The position numbers were made by a program, and so were the translations under genes. DNA of 64,000 nucleotides from Homalodisca vitripennis (lineage: Eukaryota; Arthropoda; Insecta; Hemiptera; Cicadellidae), in assembly GCF_021130785.1 (NCBI RefSeq), contig NC_060215.1:119808501-119872500 (forward strand). Reading direction: 5' to 3'. The notes below the pieces were generated by a model. The model did no database searches. It was not told the origin of the DNA and was given only the letters and a program-made list of their open reading frames with translations. This document shows, one piece after another, positions 36,950 to 47,612 of the stretch; positions within the stretch are counted from its first letter, which is position 1, and every line of letters starts with the position of its first letter.

Positions 36950-37318
36950 GAGGCTCAAAAGAAATGTTCCATGTGTCAAGTATTTAAAGATTTATCGAAG
37001 TTTTGTCAAGATAAGACTAGAAAAGATGGATTATACTATTATTGTAAGGATTGTAATAAGAAATATAGAAAAGAATTATTTAATAAAATGGAAAAATTAA
37101 CTTTAGAAGAGAAAGAATGCACACGGTGTAAAAAAGTTAAGAATATTTCAGAATTTTATAATCACCATTATAGTAAAGACAAAAAACAAGCATATTGTAA
37201 AGAATGTATTAGAGAAATCTTTGCTAGACCAGTTCATTGCGTATGCGGAAGAGAAATTCAACAATTCTATAGTCTTAAAAGACATTTACAAACAAAATAT
37301 CATAATTCGAATGTTTAG
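36947..37318 (+). CDS. Maverick zinc-ribbon protein, left copy (123 aa)
   Basis: Two similar zinc-ribbon units: CSMCQVFKDLSKF...CKDC (residues 7-36) and CTRCKKVKNISEF...CKEC (about 60-87). A C-terminal CVCGREIQQFYSLKRHLQTKYH resembles a C2H2 finger. The frame is intact and identical in length and sequence to the right-arm copy. It lies directly after integrase and converges with the BRO gene; the two stop codons overlap at 37315-37318. A DNA-binding or regulatory role is likely from the fold, but the exact function is unknown. Confidence 0.75.
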   Translation: MEAQKKCSMCQVFKDLSKFCQDKTRKDGLYYYCKDCNKKYRKELFNKMEKLTLEEKECTRCKKVKNISEFYNHHYSKDKKQAYCKECIREIFARPVHCVCGREIQQFYSLKRHLQTKYHNSNV

Positions 37319-38124
37319 TAACATTTATTAACATTTTCATTGTGCAATTTAGATATCTTGTAAATCAGTCGAGATTCTGTCATATTTGTGATAAAATTGA
37401 TTTCCGTTGTATAAAATATTTAAAGATTATTTCATTTGATTATAAAGATTTATACTATTTGGATCACCATGTCTTAATAGAATTTCCATTTCTGGGTAAT
37501 CAATTTCAAGTTCTTTCAATCTTTTCGGTATTTCTCTCTTTTGAGCTCTGATAACGTAATAAGGATATTCCCACATGTGATTCTTTTTAATTAACACAAA
37601 AACATCGTATTTTTCTTATCAAAATCTTTACAAACAAGGTCTGGTTTCATTAAGTCAATATTTACACTTTGTTTTGCGATTATTTCCGTTTTTATTTCAT
37701 CTTTAATTTGCAAGTGTTTAACTTCGTCCTCTAAATATTTAATCTTGTTTTCAAGTTTGTACTCACCAAATTTACGAATACTTGGCAAAACTTCTTTTGT
37801 AACCCAATTTTTGAAGATTTTTTCCTCTTTTTTATGTGATCTCAAGATTAAAGAATAAAGTCCAGATTCATTGATAAAAACAGTGTCAGGATGAAGATTG
37901 TTAAGGGGCCATTCGAATAGCCCCTTGTTTTTTAAGTAAAAATATTGAATTTTGTCATCATCATCAACATTTAATTTAATTGCGTTTTTTGTTTTTTCAT
38001 AACCTAATATTTCACAAACATCTTTAGCCTTAAACCAGATTACATTGTTTTCGTCTACAATCGTTACAATGTCTTTATTATTGAATGTAAGTTGATTATT
38101 GAGTAGGTCTAAAACTGACTCCAT
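37315..38124 (-). pseudogene. Maverick BRO-N/DUF3627 protein, left copy
   Basis: The N-terminal 177 codons carry a BRO-N domain: VIWFKAKDVCEILGYEKTKN, TVFINESGLYSLILRSHKKE and FKNWVTKEVLPSIRKFGEY. A charged coiled segment (EDEVKHLQIKDEIKTEIIAK) follows. In another frame, with one base of difference near 37605, comes a C-terminal part (YPYYVIRAQKREIPKRLKEL, DPNSINLYNQ) like DUF3627 of entomopoxvirus and iridovirus BRO/MSV199 proteins. A G-to-T change also makes a stop in that part near 37427. Unlike the right copy it is not split by an insertion. Likely DNA-binding; function in the element unknown. Confidence 0.8.
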
Positions 38125-38150
38125 TTAGATAGAAAAAAAATTTTAACAAG
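38122..38150 (-). promoter_or_regulatory. TAAATG start motif, BRO left copy
   Basis: On the minus strand: GTTAAAATTTTTTTTCTATC then TAAATGG. Same arrangement as at 39542-39570, 55162-55190 and 55382-55410. Confidence 0.6.
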
Positions 38151-38336
38151 CAATTTTTATTTTGATTGTAAAGTCCAGATTCATTAATGAAAATAGTGTT
38201 TTTTTGACAGTTTGAAGGTAAGAACGATTCGTTCCCCCCTTGATTCATATCCGTTGCTTCATAAATCTTTCGACAATCTTAAATATATTGTTGTTTTACT
38301 CTTATTTTTCAATAAATTTCCTCCAGAGTCTTGAAC

Positions 38337-38684
38337 TCAATCTTGAATACAATCATCAAAAACGATCAACGAATTGGGTTTACATTCGCTTAACGGAACT
38401 ATGTCCTCAGAAGCATTATAAAAATGTGATATTTCTTTGCTTAAGTTCTTCTCAATATTTTTGATTCTTTGTTGTAATTTTTTATATGCGTCTTGTTCTA
38501 AAGATTTACTAAAAACATACAAATTGGAATAAGGAATCAACCTATTGTAGATAAAATTCAACAATAAAGCTGTTTTCCTACATCCACTTGAACCAACAAT
38601 TAACAATCAGATTGGTTGATCTTTCTTATTTTCTTCAAACGTTTGAAGTTTTATCTGATCTTTTTGCTTTAAAAATTTCTCCAT
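38337..38684 (-). pseudogene. Maverick FtsK/HerA-type packaging ATPase, N-terminal remnant
   Basis: Starts at TAAATGG (ATG 38682-38684). Residues further on give LIVGSSGCRKTALLLNFI, a P-loop in which the usual Gly before Lys-Thr is Arg, and NSLIVFDDCIQD, the Walker B strand. An in-frame TGA interrupts the frame just before the P-loop (about 38608-38610). The gene is cut at 38336, where it meets the inverted tail of the capsid-like gene. Polinton ATPases of this A32-like class pump DNA into capsids; this copy is dead. Confidence 0.8.
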
Positions 38685-38697
38685 TTAAATAGCGAAA

Positions 38698-39429
38698 ATG
38701 AAGTTGTTCAAGTTGACTTCAGAAAGCTCTAAATTAGTTTTAAACTTAGAACATCCTATTCATTTAGAGGAAGGATCAAATTATTTTATCGGTTTAAGTG
38801 GTTTTTATTCTGATAATTTTGTAATAAATATTAGTGAAAGTTCTCCTTATTGTATAGGATTTAGTGAGAAGAACATAACAAAATATTATGGTTTAAACAA
38901 AGGATATTATACCTTCCATCAAATAAAAAATCCCTTTAAAAATTACCTGAAAACATTCAAACAATCAGATAAATCTTTAAACTTTGACGAAAACAAGTTT
39001 GAAATGCAAAAAAATTATCTCTCTAATAAAATTCAAATAAAATCACCAGTAAGAATAATGTTTTCAGCAATTATAGTAGACTTATTAGGGTTTGTTCAAG
39101 AAACTATTGAGCCAAATCAGGTATATTTAGGAAATAAAACGCCAAAATTTAGACCGTTTGATGTAATTGAAGTACATTGTAATCTCGTTGAACCTAGTTT
39201 TGAAAATCATTCTGAACATCTTCACAAAGAATCTGAAATTTTATACACTTTTTCCCAAATGTTGCTTATGGATCAAAAATCAGTAATAAAACCGAATGAA
39301 ATATACTATATTCCAATTAGAAAAAATATTAAAAGAATTCAAAAAATCATCTTAACTGTTCAAGACTCTGAAGGAAATTTATTAAAAAATGAGAGTAAAA
39401 CAACAATATATTTGAGATTGTCGAAATAA
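38698..39429 (+). CDS. Maverick minor capsid (penton-like) protein, putative
   Basis: An intact 243-codon frame. The sequence is beta-rich without trans-membrane segments. Its ending (IYYIPIRKNIKRIQKIILTV, then SEGNLLKNESKTTIYLRLSK) has the form usual for Polinton jelly-roll capsid proteins, and FDVIEVHCNLVEPSF in the middle fits the same family. Length suits the single jelly-roll penton rather than the double jelly-roll major capsid. It is transcribed divergently from the packaging ATPase, 13 bases apart, an arrangement that fits a virion-assembly pair. Its last 85 bases belong to the inverted repeat. The assignment is by pattern only. Confidence 0.6.
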   Translation: MKLFKLTSESSKLVLNLEHPIHLEEGSNYFIGLSGFYSDNFVINISESSPYCIGFSEKNITKYYGLNKGYYTFHQIKNPFKNYLKTFKQSDKSLNFDENKFEMQKNYLSNKIQIKSPVRIMFSAIIVDLLGFVQETIEPNQVYLGNKTPKFRPFDVIEVHCNLVEPSFENHSEHLHKESEILYTFSQMLLMDQKSVIKPNEIYYIPIRKNIKRIQKIILTVQDSEGNLLKNESKTTIYLRLSK

Positions 39430-39541
39430 TGATGAAGCAACGGATATGAATCAGGGGGGAACGAATCGTTCTTACCTTCAAACTTTCATAAAAACACTAT
39501 TTTCATTAATGAATCTGGACTTTACACTCAAAATAAAAATT

Positions 39542-39570
39542 GCTTGTTAAAATTTTTTTCTATCTAAATG
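39542..39570 (+). promoter_or_regulatory. TAAATG start motif, BRO right copy
   Basis: Reads GCTTGTTAAAATTTTTTT then CTATCTAAATG with the ATG at 39568. Closely similar to the motif upstream of the genes at 55164 and 55408. Confidence 0.6.
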
Positions 39571-40131
39571 GAGTCAGTTGTAGACCTACTCAATAATCAA
39601 CTTACATTCAATAATAAAGACATTGTAACGATTGTAGAAGAAAACAATGTAATCTGGTTTAAGGCTAAAGATGTTTGTGAAATATTAGGTTATGAAAAAA
39701 CAAAAAACGCAATTAAATTAAATGTTGACGATAATGACAAAATTCAATATTTTTACTTAAAAAACAAGGGGCTATTCGAATGGCCCCTTAACAATCTTCA
39801 TCCTGACACTGTTTTTATCAATGAATCTGGACTTTATTCTTTAATTTTGAGATCACATAAAAAAGAGGCAAAAATCTTCAAAAATTGGGTTACAAAAGAA
39901 GTTTTGCCAAGTATTCGTAAATTTGGTGAGTACAAACTTGAAAACAAGATTAAATATTTAGAGGACGAAGTTAAACACTTGCAAATTAAAGATGAAATAA
40001 AAACGGAAATAATCGCAAAACAAAGTGTAAATATTGACGTAATGAAACCAGACCTTGTTTGTAAAGATTTTGATAAGAAAAATACGATGTTTGTGACGTG
40101 TGCAGTTTATGGTGAGTTATGGTATAAATAA
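39568..40131 (+). pseudogene. Maverick BRO-N protein, right copy, N-terminal part
   Basis: Same BRO-N domain as the left copy (VIWFKAKDVCEILGYEKTKN, NESGLYSLILRSHKKE), with a few substitutions. The open frame runs on past 40095 only because it reads into inserted DNA: the last dozen codons are not part of the gene. The C-terminal DUF3627-like part lies 2.7 kb away at 42799-43077. Confidence 0.82.
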
Positions 40132-42793
40132 TGTAGAACTGATCAACTCTACATTATATAAATTTCAATTCATCAATGTCGTAGCGCGCCGACATTGTAC
40201 CAATTATACCAATGCCCGTACGTCACTCTTGCCTGTTCTGCATAAAAGAATAGCCCATTGAGTAACCTTTTATCTCCGGTGGACTGTTCACCGCACGACC
40301 GGACGACACGCTGCGGCAGGTGAACTTATAACAAACAGCTGGTGGATTGATTAGTGAGGAAGCTTGCGAGTGACTGGATTGCGTCGGTGCTGTGTGTGTC
40401 TACGAGCCCTTCAGCTTCGCTGGATTTTTCGGGAGCCGACTAATAAATTGGCCAAGGTGAACTACTACCATATATTTTCCTTAGTTCTCGTCACTCTTAC
40501 GTGAATTCAATATACTAATTTTAAAGTTTAAAACACTACTCAAGATTATAGAATCACTCAACTGAGCCTTTGGAAAAACTGTTAGGGGTTTGAATTGAAC
40601 GTGTAAAGCTAAAACGTGGCATTTACTTTTAATAGTTAATAATCTTACCTAATAATTTGTTTTAAAGTATTTGTTTCAAAACCAATTACGCTAACTATGT
40701 TGACAACATTTCTAAGAGAAAGAGGTAAACTTTATAAATAGTACATATGTTGAGAATTAATGTCACAACTTGAACTGTTATAAACTGCAATGTTTTAAAT
40801 GTTTTAATCGAAGAAAATTAATCTCTTTTATAGTAAAGTAAGTATTTAATTATATAAATACATACAAGTCGCATAAAATACAACCATGATTGACATATAT
40901 TTTGTAACAGACCGTGTACAATCCTAATTTGATGTGTCACAGTTTCATGTTAGTACGATACAATAGTTTTCAACGTTTCTTCTTAATGTATCAATGTTTA
41001 TTTGTAATAAAAGTCAAGGTAAATTATTACCTCAAGCTATTAATAATTAGTCTTTGATATCATATTAAATTTATAAATTCAATTTTGTTATTATACTGCC
41101 TATTATGTTAAATCATACTGTGTACATGTAGGGTACTTTAACTGTTTATTATTTTTCGACAGTGTTTATTAGCCTTTGATATGAACAGTCAAGCTTACAA
41201 TTCTCATGATTTTATAGCCAGAAATTGCATAAATACAGGTAGATTCATTATCCCCTAGAGTATTGTTGCTTAATCAGCTGAAATATACATTCTAGCATAA
41301 TATTTTCTTTGCTTCAAACTAACAAAAACCTAATGTGTTTTATTTTTAAATGTTTCATTGTTGTTTTTCATTTGTATGTAAATGTCCATTTCAATTGCTA
41401 CTGAGAACTGTTGTTATCTGATGTTCTCTGTTGGTTGAACATATTAATCAGGTAATTTAAGTAAGTTAGTTTTAGTAATTTAATTAACTAACTAATAAGA
41501 AAAATGAACTGATTTTAATTGAATGGATGATACTACACTTGTCAACTTGGATAATTTCTCTGATTTAAGGTTTTATATGTTCATAATAACATTAACCAAT
41601 TATGTGATATACCTATATACCTATCGATAAGAAGCTTGCTGGGTCCATAACTATTTTGCAGTGAATGTGTTCAAGGGCTTTTGGGGATTTGGTATGGGTA
41701 CACTTCTGGACTGCGCCCGGAGCCTGGTGGACTTATTGCCGAGCCGCTAGTGGGTACTACTCAGCTTGCACTACCCTGACACTGGGATCTGCTCCTAGCC
41801 GTGCCGGCCTTACACCTACCACTACCGCACCGCGGATCCGCTCTCGCCGCGCCGCGCTCTTCCGCGCCACGGTCTGGACCGGACGTAGTAGGCCTTTTGT
41901 GTTGTGACTCCCAGTTGGTGAGTACAGACTTGGATTTATTTCACAGAGTGCTCTTATGGATTAGTGAGTCGGACGCGGGACTGATGTCTAATTCTGGACC
42001 AGGAGCCTTTGTATTGTGGAAGGAGCCCTTAAAATTTGGTTCAACGCTACCCTCCAGACGTTAACCGCACACCTTAGTGCATTATAGTGTATCTTTAGTA
42101 TAGTTTACTTGTGTCGTCTATTATTTACATGTCTAGACCATTTATTGCATGTGTTTATTGTATTTATTTATGTATGTTGAATGTTGTTTTGAGGAAGTGG
42201 AGCGCTCCCTACCATTAAATAGAGTTTCATTTAGCCATTTGTAATTCTCTCTAATAAGTGGTAACATTGTATCTTCGCTATATTTGTTGTTGATTATTTT
42301 CTTGTCTAAAGCATTTACTTACTGTAAGGCTGGATTACTTGTGATAATGTCATACAATTCCTGCACATAAATAATTAGTTTAATTGCAAACATTTGAGTG
42401 TTTTTGTTTCTTTTGTTCAGTCCTAGTAACTGGATTTAGATAACCTCGCATAAGTATTAGGGTCTATATTTAACCTTATATTCAGAATATTTCAAATACA
42501 ACTATCTGTGTAGTCCAAAGGCCTGGTTGACAAAAAATAGCTTTAGTGTATGGTAGTAGGGAGCCTGATTGGTACCTTTCCTTGGAGCAGGGGTACTGTT
42601 CCTTGTTGTAGCCCTGCCTGTTACCTGTCCTACAACAATGGGTGGCGCCCTTTCCCTCACCGAGCAACCTTAAAGAAGGAAGAAGTACTAATCGTAGGTT
42701 ACCCTTTAACCCTTACGGCGCGCTGTCAAGGACCACCCCCTTTCTCCACTGAGTGATTACCGGACATTTGCACAATTCCCCTAGGGGAGAACG
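40096..42793. mobile_element. Unclassified 2.7-kb insertion in the BRO gene
   Basis: It is absent from the left-arm copy of the same gene. TTGTG at 40091-40095 and 42794-42798 looks like a 5-bp target duplication. The ends (ACGTGTGCAG... and ...GGGGAGAACG) are neither inverted repeats nor a TG...CA pair. The interior has no convincing reading frame; 41660-42060 is GC-richer. A palindrome-like ATGTAGA...TCTACAT lies at about 40131-40155. A solo LTR or a non-autonomous element are both possible; I cannot decide. Confidence 0.6.
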
Positions 42794-42798
42794 TTGTG

Positions 42799-43077
42799 TT
42801 AATTAAAAAGAATCACATGTGGGAATATCCTTATTACGTTATCAGAGCTCAAAAGAGAGAAATACCGAAAAGATTGAAAGAACTTGAAATTGATTACCCA
42901 GAAATGGAAATTCTATTAAGACATGGTGATCCAAATAGTATAAATCTTTATAATCAAATGAAAGAATCTTTAAATATTTTATACAACGGAAATCATTTTA
43001 TCACAAATATGACAGAATCTCGACTGATTTATAAGATATCTAAATTGCACAATGAAAATGTTAATAAATGTTACTAA
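42799..43077 (+). pseudogene. Maverick BRO protein, right copy, DUF3627-like C-terminus
   Basis: Carries YPYYVIRAQKREIPKRLKEL, DPNSINLYNQMKESLNILYN and TESRLIYKISKL, the pattern of the C-terminal DUF3627 of BRO/MSV199 proteins. It appears as a separate 93-codon frame, but the left arm shows it is the end of the BRO gene, severed here by the 40096-42793 insertion. Its stop overlaps that of the zinc-ribbon gene on the other strand. Confidence 0.75.
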
Positions 43078-43445
43078 ACATTCGAATTATGATATTTTGT
43101 TTGTAAATGTCTTTTAAGACTATAGAATTGTTGAATTTCTCTTCCGCATACGCAATGAACTGGTCTAGCAAAGATTTCTCTAATACATTCTTTACAATAT
43201 GCTTGTTTTTTGTCTTTACTATAATGGTGATTATAAAATTCTGAAATATTCTTAACTTTTTTACACCGTGTGCATTCTTTCTCTTCTAAAGTTAATTTTT
43301 CCATTTTATTAAATAATTCTTTTCTATATTTCTTATTACAATCCTTACAATAATAGTATAATCCATCTTTTCTAGTCTTATCTTGACAAAACTTCGATAA
43401 ATCTTTAAATACTTGACACATGGAACATTTCTTTTGAGCCTCCAT
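43074..43445 (-). CDS. Maverick zinc-ribbon protein, right copy (123 aa)
   Basis: Identical in all 123 residues to the left-arm copy at 36947-37318: two CxxC...CxxC units followed by a C2H2-like end. The ATG at 43443-43445 again lies in CTATATAAATGGAG. Both copies open and identical suggests recent duplication or gene conversion between arms. Confidence 0.75.
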   Translation of the reverse strand: MEAQKKCSMCQVFKDLSKFCQDKTRKDGLYYYCKDCNKKYRKELFNKMEKLTLEEKECTRCKKVKNISEFYNHHYSKDKKQAYCKECIREIFARPVHCVCGREIQQFYSLKRHLQTKYHNSNV

Positions 43446-43459
43446 TTATATAGAAAAAA

Positions 43460-44463
43460 TTACAGCTTTGACTTTCTCAATTCATATTCATAAAACTTTC
43501 CGGTTATTTCTTCATCATTTAAATCTTTTATACTATAAGTTACAGGATCTATGTTATTAATTTGATAAATCACAAAGATTTCTCTTGACCAATTGTTCTT
43601 ATATTTGTTCGAAAATGTTGTTTTTTTACTAACAATTCTTACATGATCATTGATTTTAAATTTAGTTTTCGTGTGAATTTCTGGTGGAATATACTTGAAA
43701 ACGGTCTCTAATAACTCCTTTTCTGCATCCTTATCTACGTCTTTGGGCTTCATTTTGATTGTGCTGTGAACTGTATCGTTATAATTGTTTACGATTTTTT
43801 GAAGAATATAAAGTAGTTTTTATTAATCTCAAAAATTACTTTCATTCTTTCATTTTGAGTTCTGTTATATATCTCTACAATACTTGATTTCTCTTCGTTT
43901 TCAGTACGATAAATCTTAATGTTATCTTTCCTCAAAACATCATTAAATTCTTTATTTTTGAACTCTAAACCCTTATCTGTATGAAGTAGATTTGGAGGTT
44001 TATGCCTGATTTTTATCGCATCTTTTACTATATCTTCGAAAGCTTTTGAAACATCCTTGCAGTTTTTTCTTTTGATAGCTCTTGACCAAGCATATTTTGA
44101 AAAGTTATCAATAACATTTAACATATATTTGAAGCCATAATTTTGATCCGAATAGTTAGACATTATTACTAAATCTGCTGCCCATAAATCGTCAATTCCT
44201 AAAGTTACAATTTTTCTCTTTTTAAACTTTTTTCGTACTGGTGCATGAATTTCTCTAGCTTCAATCTCTATCTCATCTTTATTCTTCAATTCTTTCTTTG
44301 CTTGTTTTTCATTTGGATTCTTTATAAACTTACTCTTATTTGTCTTACATTTTGAACATTTTGCTGCAATTCTATACAATCCGTTTTGAGTTTGAACAAT
44401 TTTAGAATCTATATTTTTAGTTTTTTTCTTACATTTGTGACAATGTATTAAATCATCTTCCAT
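43460..44463 (-). pseudogene. Maverick integrase, right copy (contiguous but frameshifted)
   Basis: Core frame 43789-44463 (224 aa, identical to the left copy) with the zinc-ribbon Cys residues and DDE residues Asp97, Asp163 and Glu197. The C-terminal domain is in a different frame at 43460-43787, differing from the left copy at one residue (INNIDP against INNTDP). No transposon separates the two parts here, so this copy shows the native gene order. The one-base shift is the same as in the left arm, which means it predates the inverted duplication. Start at TATATAAATGG, adjoining the polB stop. Confidence 0.9.
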
Positions 44464-47400
44464 TTATATATCAAAGTTTCCAAGTTTATTTAATTCGTCT
44501 AATATATCAGATTTCGCTTCATTTTTATAGCCATACGGTACTGTATCGATCTTATTTTCTAGGATAATTCTCTTATCATCTTTAGCGTTCAGTGCTAACT
44601 TGTTTATAGTAACGGTGTACAACTCATGTTTGTAGCTTTTGATTACTGTCATCTCCCTAAATTCTTCTTTGTCTTCGAACAAACATTTCTTCAAGTTTTC
44701 GATATTTATTGTTTTATTTACAACGCTTCTCTTAATTCCTTTACACCTAACTGGATTTTTGTCTACATATTTGTACGAGTACATTTTTGATCTCAAACCA
44801 CAAAATTCTTCTAAAACTTCGCTATTTAACTCATCTTTGAATTTCCCTATTACCTTCTTATTTTTAGTAGTGAAACATTCGTGATCTTTTGGATAATCAC
44901 TTGTATCAAAGTCATCTCTATTTTGTTTAATAATTTTAAAAGGATATCGTTTCAATTCTAGGAAATAACTGTCTGTATCCATGAAACACAGATTCAAATC
45001 TGGGTCAAACTTCTTTAATTTATCGTAATAAAACTCATACATTAACAATCTTGATAGGTCAAGAACTGAAAATCCTATGTAGATCGGTTTGTTAAATTTA
45101 ACCTTTTGTTTGCATATGTTACTCGCTATACAGTTATCGTCAAAGATATTGAAACATTTGAAGTTCGTTTTCTTGGCCTGTTTCATTGAAAATTCTTCAT
45201 TTCCTAGTTTGATATCACATCTATTTCGCACATTTTCCATAGATTTTCCAAAAACAGAGTTGTTCATGAGCTTATAAAAATCTTTCTCAAAGTCACTTGT
45301 AGCTTTGGTTCTCATGTTTGTGTTAAAATCAATGTACTTTTTCATAAAAGGCTTCTGATCGAATGCTATAACTCTATTCACATGTTTCAACACCATCCCT
45401 TGTTCGAGGTAAAATTTCAAATTTTTTTGAATGAACAACGTATTCAGTTTTATCCAGTAAAGTTGTGCAAAGTTTGTTTTTATAATGATCGGGAGCAAGA
45501 GGTAAATCCTTGTGATGTTCATGTAAATTTGTTGGATATCCTAGATCAAGTTCGAGAATATAGCCATAATCTTCGTCGCCAGTGAGTTCGAAAACTGTTT
45601 CTTGCCACTCTTCTTTTGTATATATTTTAGGATTCATCCACTTGATATCACTAAAACGGCAGTTTTTGCATAAGACCATAACCATAAAAGGTTGTTTGCA
45701 TCGACATAAAGTAAATAGTTTTCGGGCTTTGTCTTATCGAAATCTTTCAAATATTTGTTATTTGCTTTAACATATCGTGTAATACATTGAGAAATGCCTC
45801 CACGAATGCCTTTTTCAATCATTAAATACATATTATAATCACTAATCAATTGTAATTCTATTTTCGTTAATTTTAACATAGCGTCCCAAGCAAGACTTGG
45901 AGCAGTTAGATCATGAGCTGGATCAAGTTTGTAACAATTTAGACAATTGTTTCTGAAGTTTTCGAATATATCAGCAAGCAATAAAACATCTTGGATATTG
46001 TACAAATCAGAGTAATTGCCTAGATTTTTCTCTTTTAATTTGTTCCAAACGCTCAAGTAGTGTTGATAATCTTTCTCAGATATGCTCTCGTCTGTCAAAA
46101 GTGAATAGAAATCTTGAATTTTCAGCTCTTCTGTGTAATCAAGTTTTTCAATACTATCGATAAATTCATAGGGAAATATTTCTTTTCCAGATAGAATTTT
46201 AAAGATTTCTTCTTCGTCATTTGGCTGTCTTTTTAGAATTTCATTCAGACCATCTTGTATAAAATGATTAGTATGTTTAAAGTCTTCTTTCTTTAGATTT
46301 TTCGCTAATTTTTCAATAAATGACGCCATGAATCTAAATGTGTCTACGAAAGAAAACTTGATACATTTTCTATGTTTATCATTGTCAAACTCATAGCCAT
46401 ATCCAGAATTTACAGAATAATTTATGTATCGTTCATCGGTGTTTGCGATCAAATCAACATTTCCATATTGTTTAGCCAATTCTTTTATGTACAAATGAGT
46501 ATCGTAATTTGATATATTGTGACAGAAAACTGGGATGATCTGGGGAAATTTCAAATTCAGATTGCAACATGAATGAGCTGCGCCTCGAAATTTACCTGTT
46601 AAATGACAATGATCTCTTACTTTTAATCTTTTTTCACCATCAAAACCTTCTGTTTCACAGATATGAGAAACGTTTGAATTTTGATACAAAATTTCTTCTT
46701 CAGTTAGTTTCATAGGTTTCATATTCTTCGAATTATATTTTTTCGCTATGTATTTCGATAATTTATCGAGCTTTTCAGACAATTGTTTTGGAACATTTGG
46801 CAAATCTTCTTCATTTTTGGCTCGATAACATATCGGTTTATACATGCGATTGGTCACATTCGACACTAAATATAGAGTAAAACCATAAGGAATGTGCTTC
46901 TGAATCTTGGTTGTAGTCGATCTTTGTGGATTGTTCTTGCATGTCGGAATTTTTTCTAATATGCTCTCAAAGTCCATATAAATAACGTACGGATGATTAA
47001 ACTTCTTTTGAAAATTAGTAAATATTGTTGTTTGACCTGGAAACGGCATAATTGGTTTACAAACTTCATGTTGCTTGCAAATTTCTAAATGATCAGCTAA
47101 AGCACTATATTTGTAGAAATGACTTAAACATCTTCTACATAGCAATTTTTTATGTTCGTGTTTAGATAACTGAGAACACACTAATCTATTTAAATCTCTT
47201 ATCAAGACATATTGAGATTTGTCTTCTTGTTTAACATACAATAAATCGATTTCTAACTCGGCATTATAAACTTCGGAAATTTGCAACGGTACAATGTTGA
47301 GTTTTTCGTTATAAGTATAGATATTTATAGACATTTTTGGATATTTGTACTTGGAATTGTAACTTAGTTTTTCAAATAATTGTATATCTTTTAAAGACAT

Positions 47401-47612
47401 TGGATACTCAAAGACCGAAAATATCTCGTCATTTACAAATTTTTCATATTGTTTTGATCTTTCACAATCTCTTTCGGGTATTTCAATAGCGCATCGGATA
47501 GAATAAATAAAGCAGTAGTCATCTTTATTTTTCATATTTATACAAGCTTTTTCATCTTTGATTTTCTTTGGTAAATCGATATATGATCCTGCGTTCATTA
47601 TTTCGTGTTTAT
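44464..47612 (-). pseudogene. polB: Maverick DNA polymerase B, right copy, main part
   Basis: The frame shows GSYIDLPKKIKDEKACINMK near its start, a Cys/His cluster (CRRCLSHFYKYSALADHLEI), ExoI motif YVIYMDFESIL, ExoII FCHNISNYDTHLYI, a TAPSLAWDAML segment, motif A DANNL, motif B NNSVFGKSMEN and motif C FMDTDSYFLEL. An extra T near 45689 and an extra A near 45424, compared with the left copy, shift the frame. At 47612 the gene is cut by Gypsy-B; its N-terminal codons resume at 54423. The apparent start at 47646 is LTR sequence. Protein-primed replication enzyme of the element. Confidence 0.92.

Larger units (their letters stand above)
24184..38336. repeat. Left arm of the Maverick inverted repeat
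   Basis: Leaving out the Gypsy-A insertion (27289-36613 and its 4-bp duplication), about 4.8 kb of this arm is the reverse complement of 39345-46917 without its 2.7-kb insertion. Protein comparison shows integrase (224 aa) and the zinc-ribbon protein (123 aa) identical between arms, one difference in 97 residues of the integrase C-terminus, and a few per cent in polB. Outer limit: ACTACAACCAAG at 24184. Confidence 0.9.
39345..46917. repeat. Right arm of the Maverick inverted repeat
   Basis: This arm runs from inside the tail of the capsid-like gene (39345) through BRO, zinc-ribbon and integrase genes to the middle of polB at 46917. The Maverick itself continues past that point while the left copy has been cut off. 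It contains a 2698-bp insertion absent from the left arm. Confidence 0.9.

Noticed and set aside
41665..42064. Two overlapping GC-rich frames in the 2.7-kb insertion
   Set aside because: Low-complexity Ala/Arg/Ser/Pro composition, no motif, and no promoter motif like the Maverick genes.
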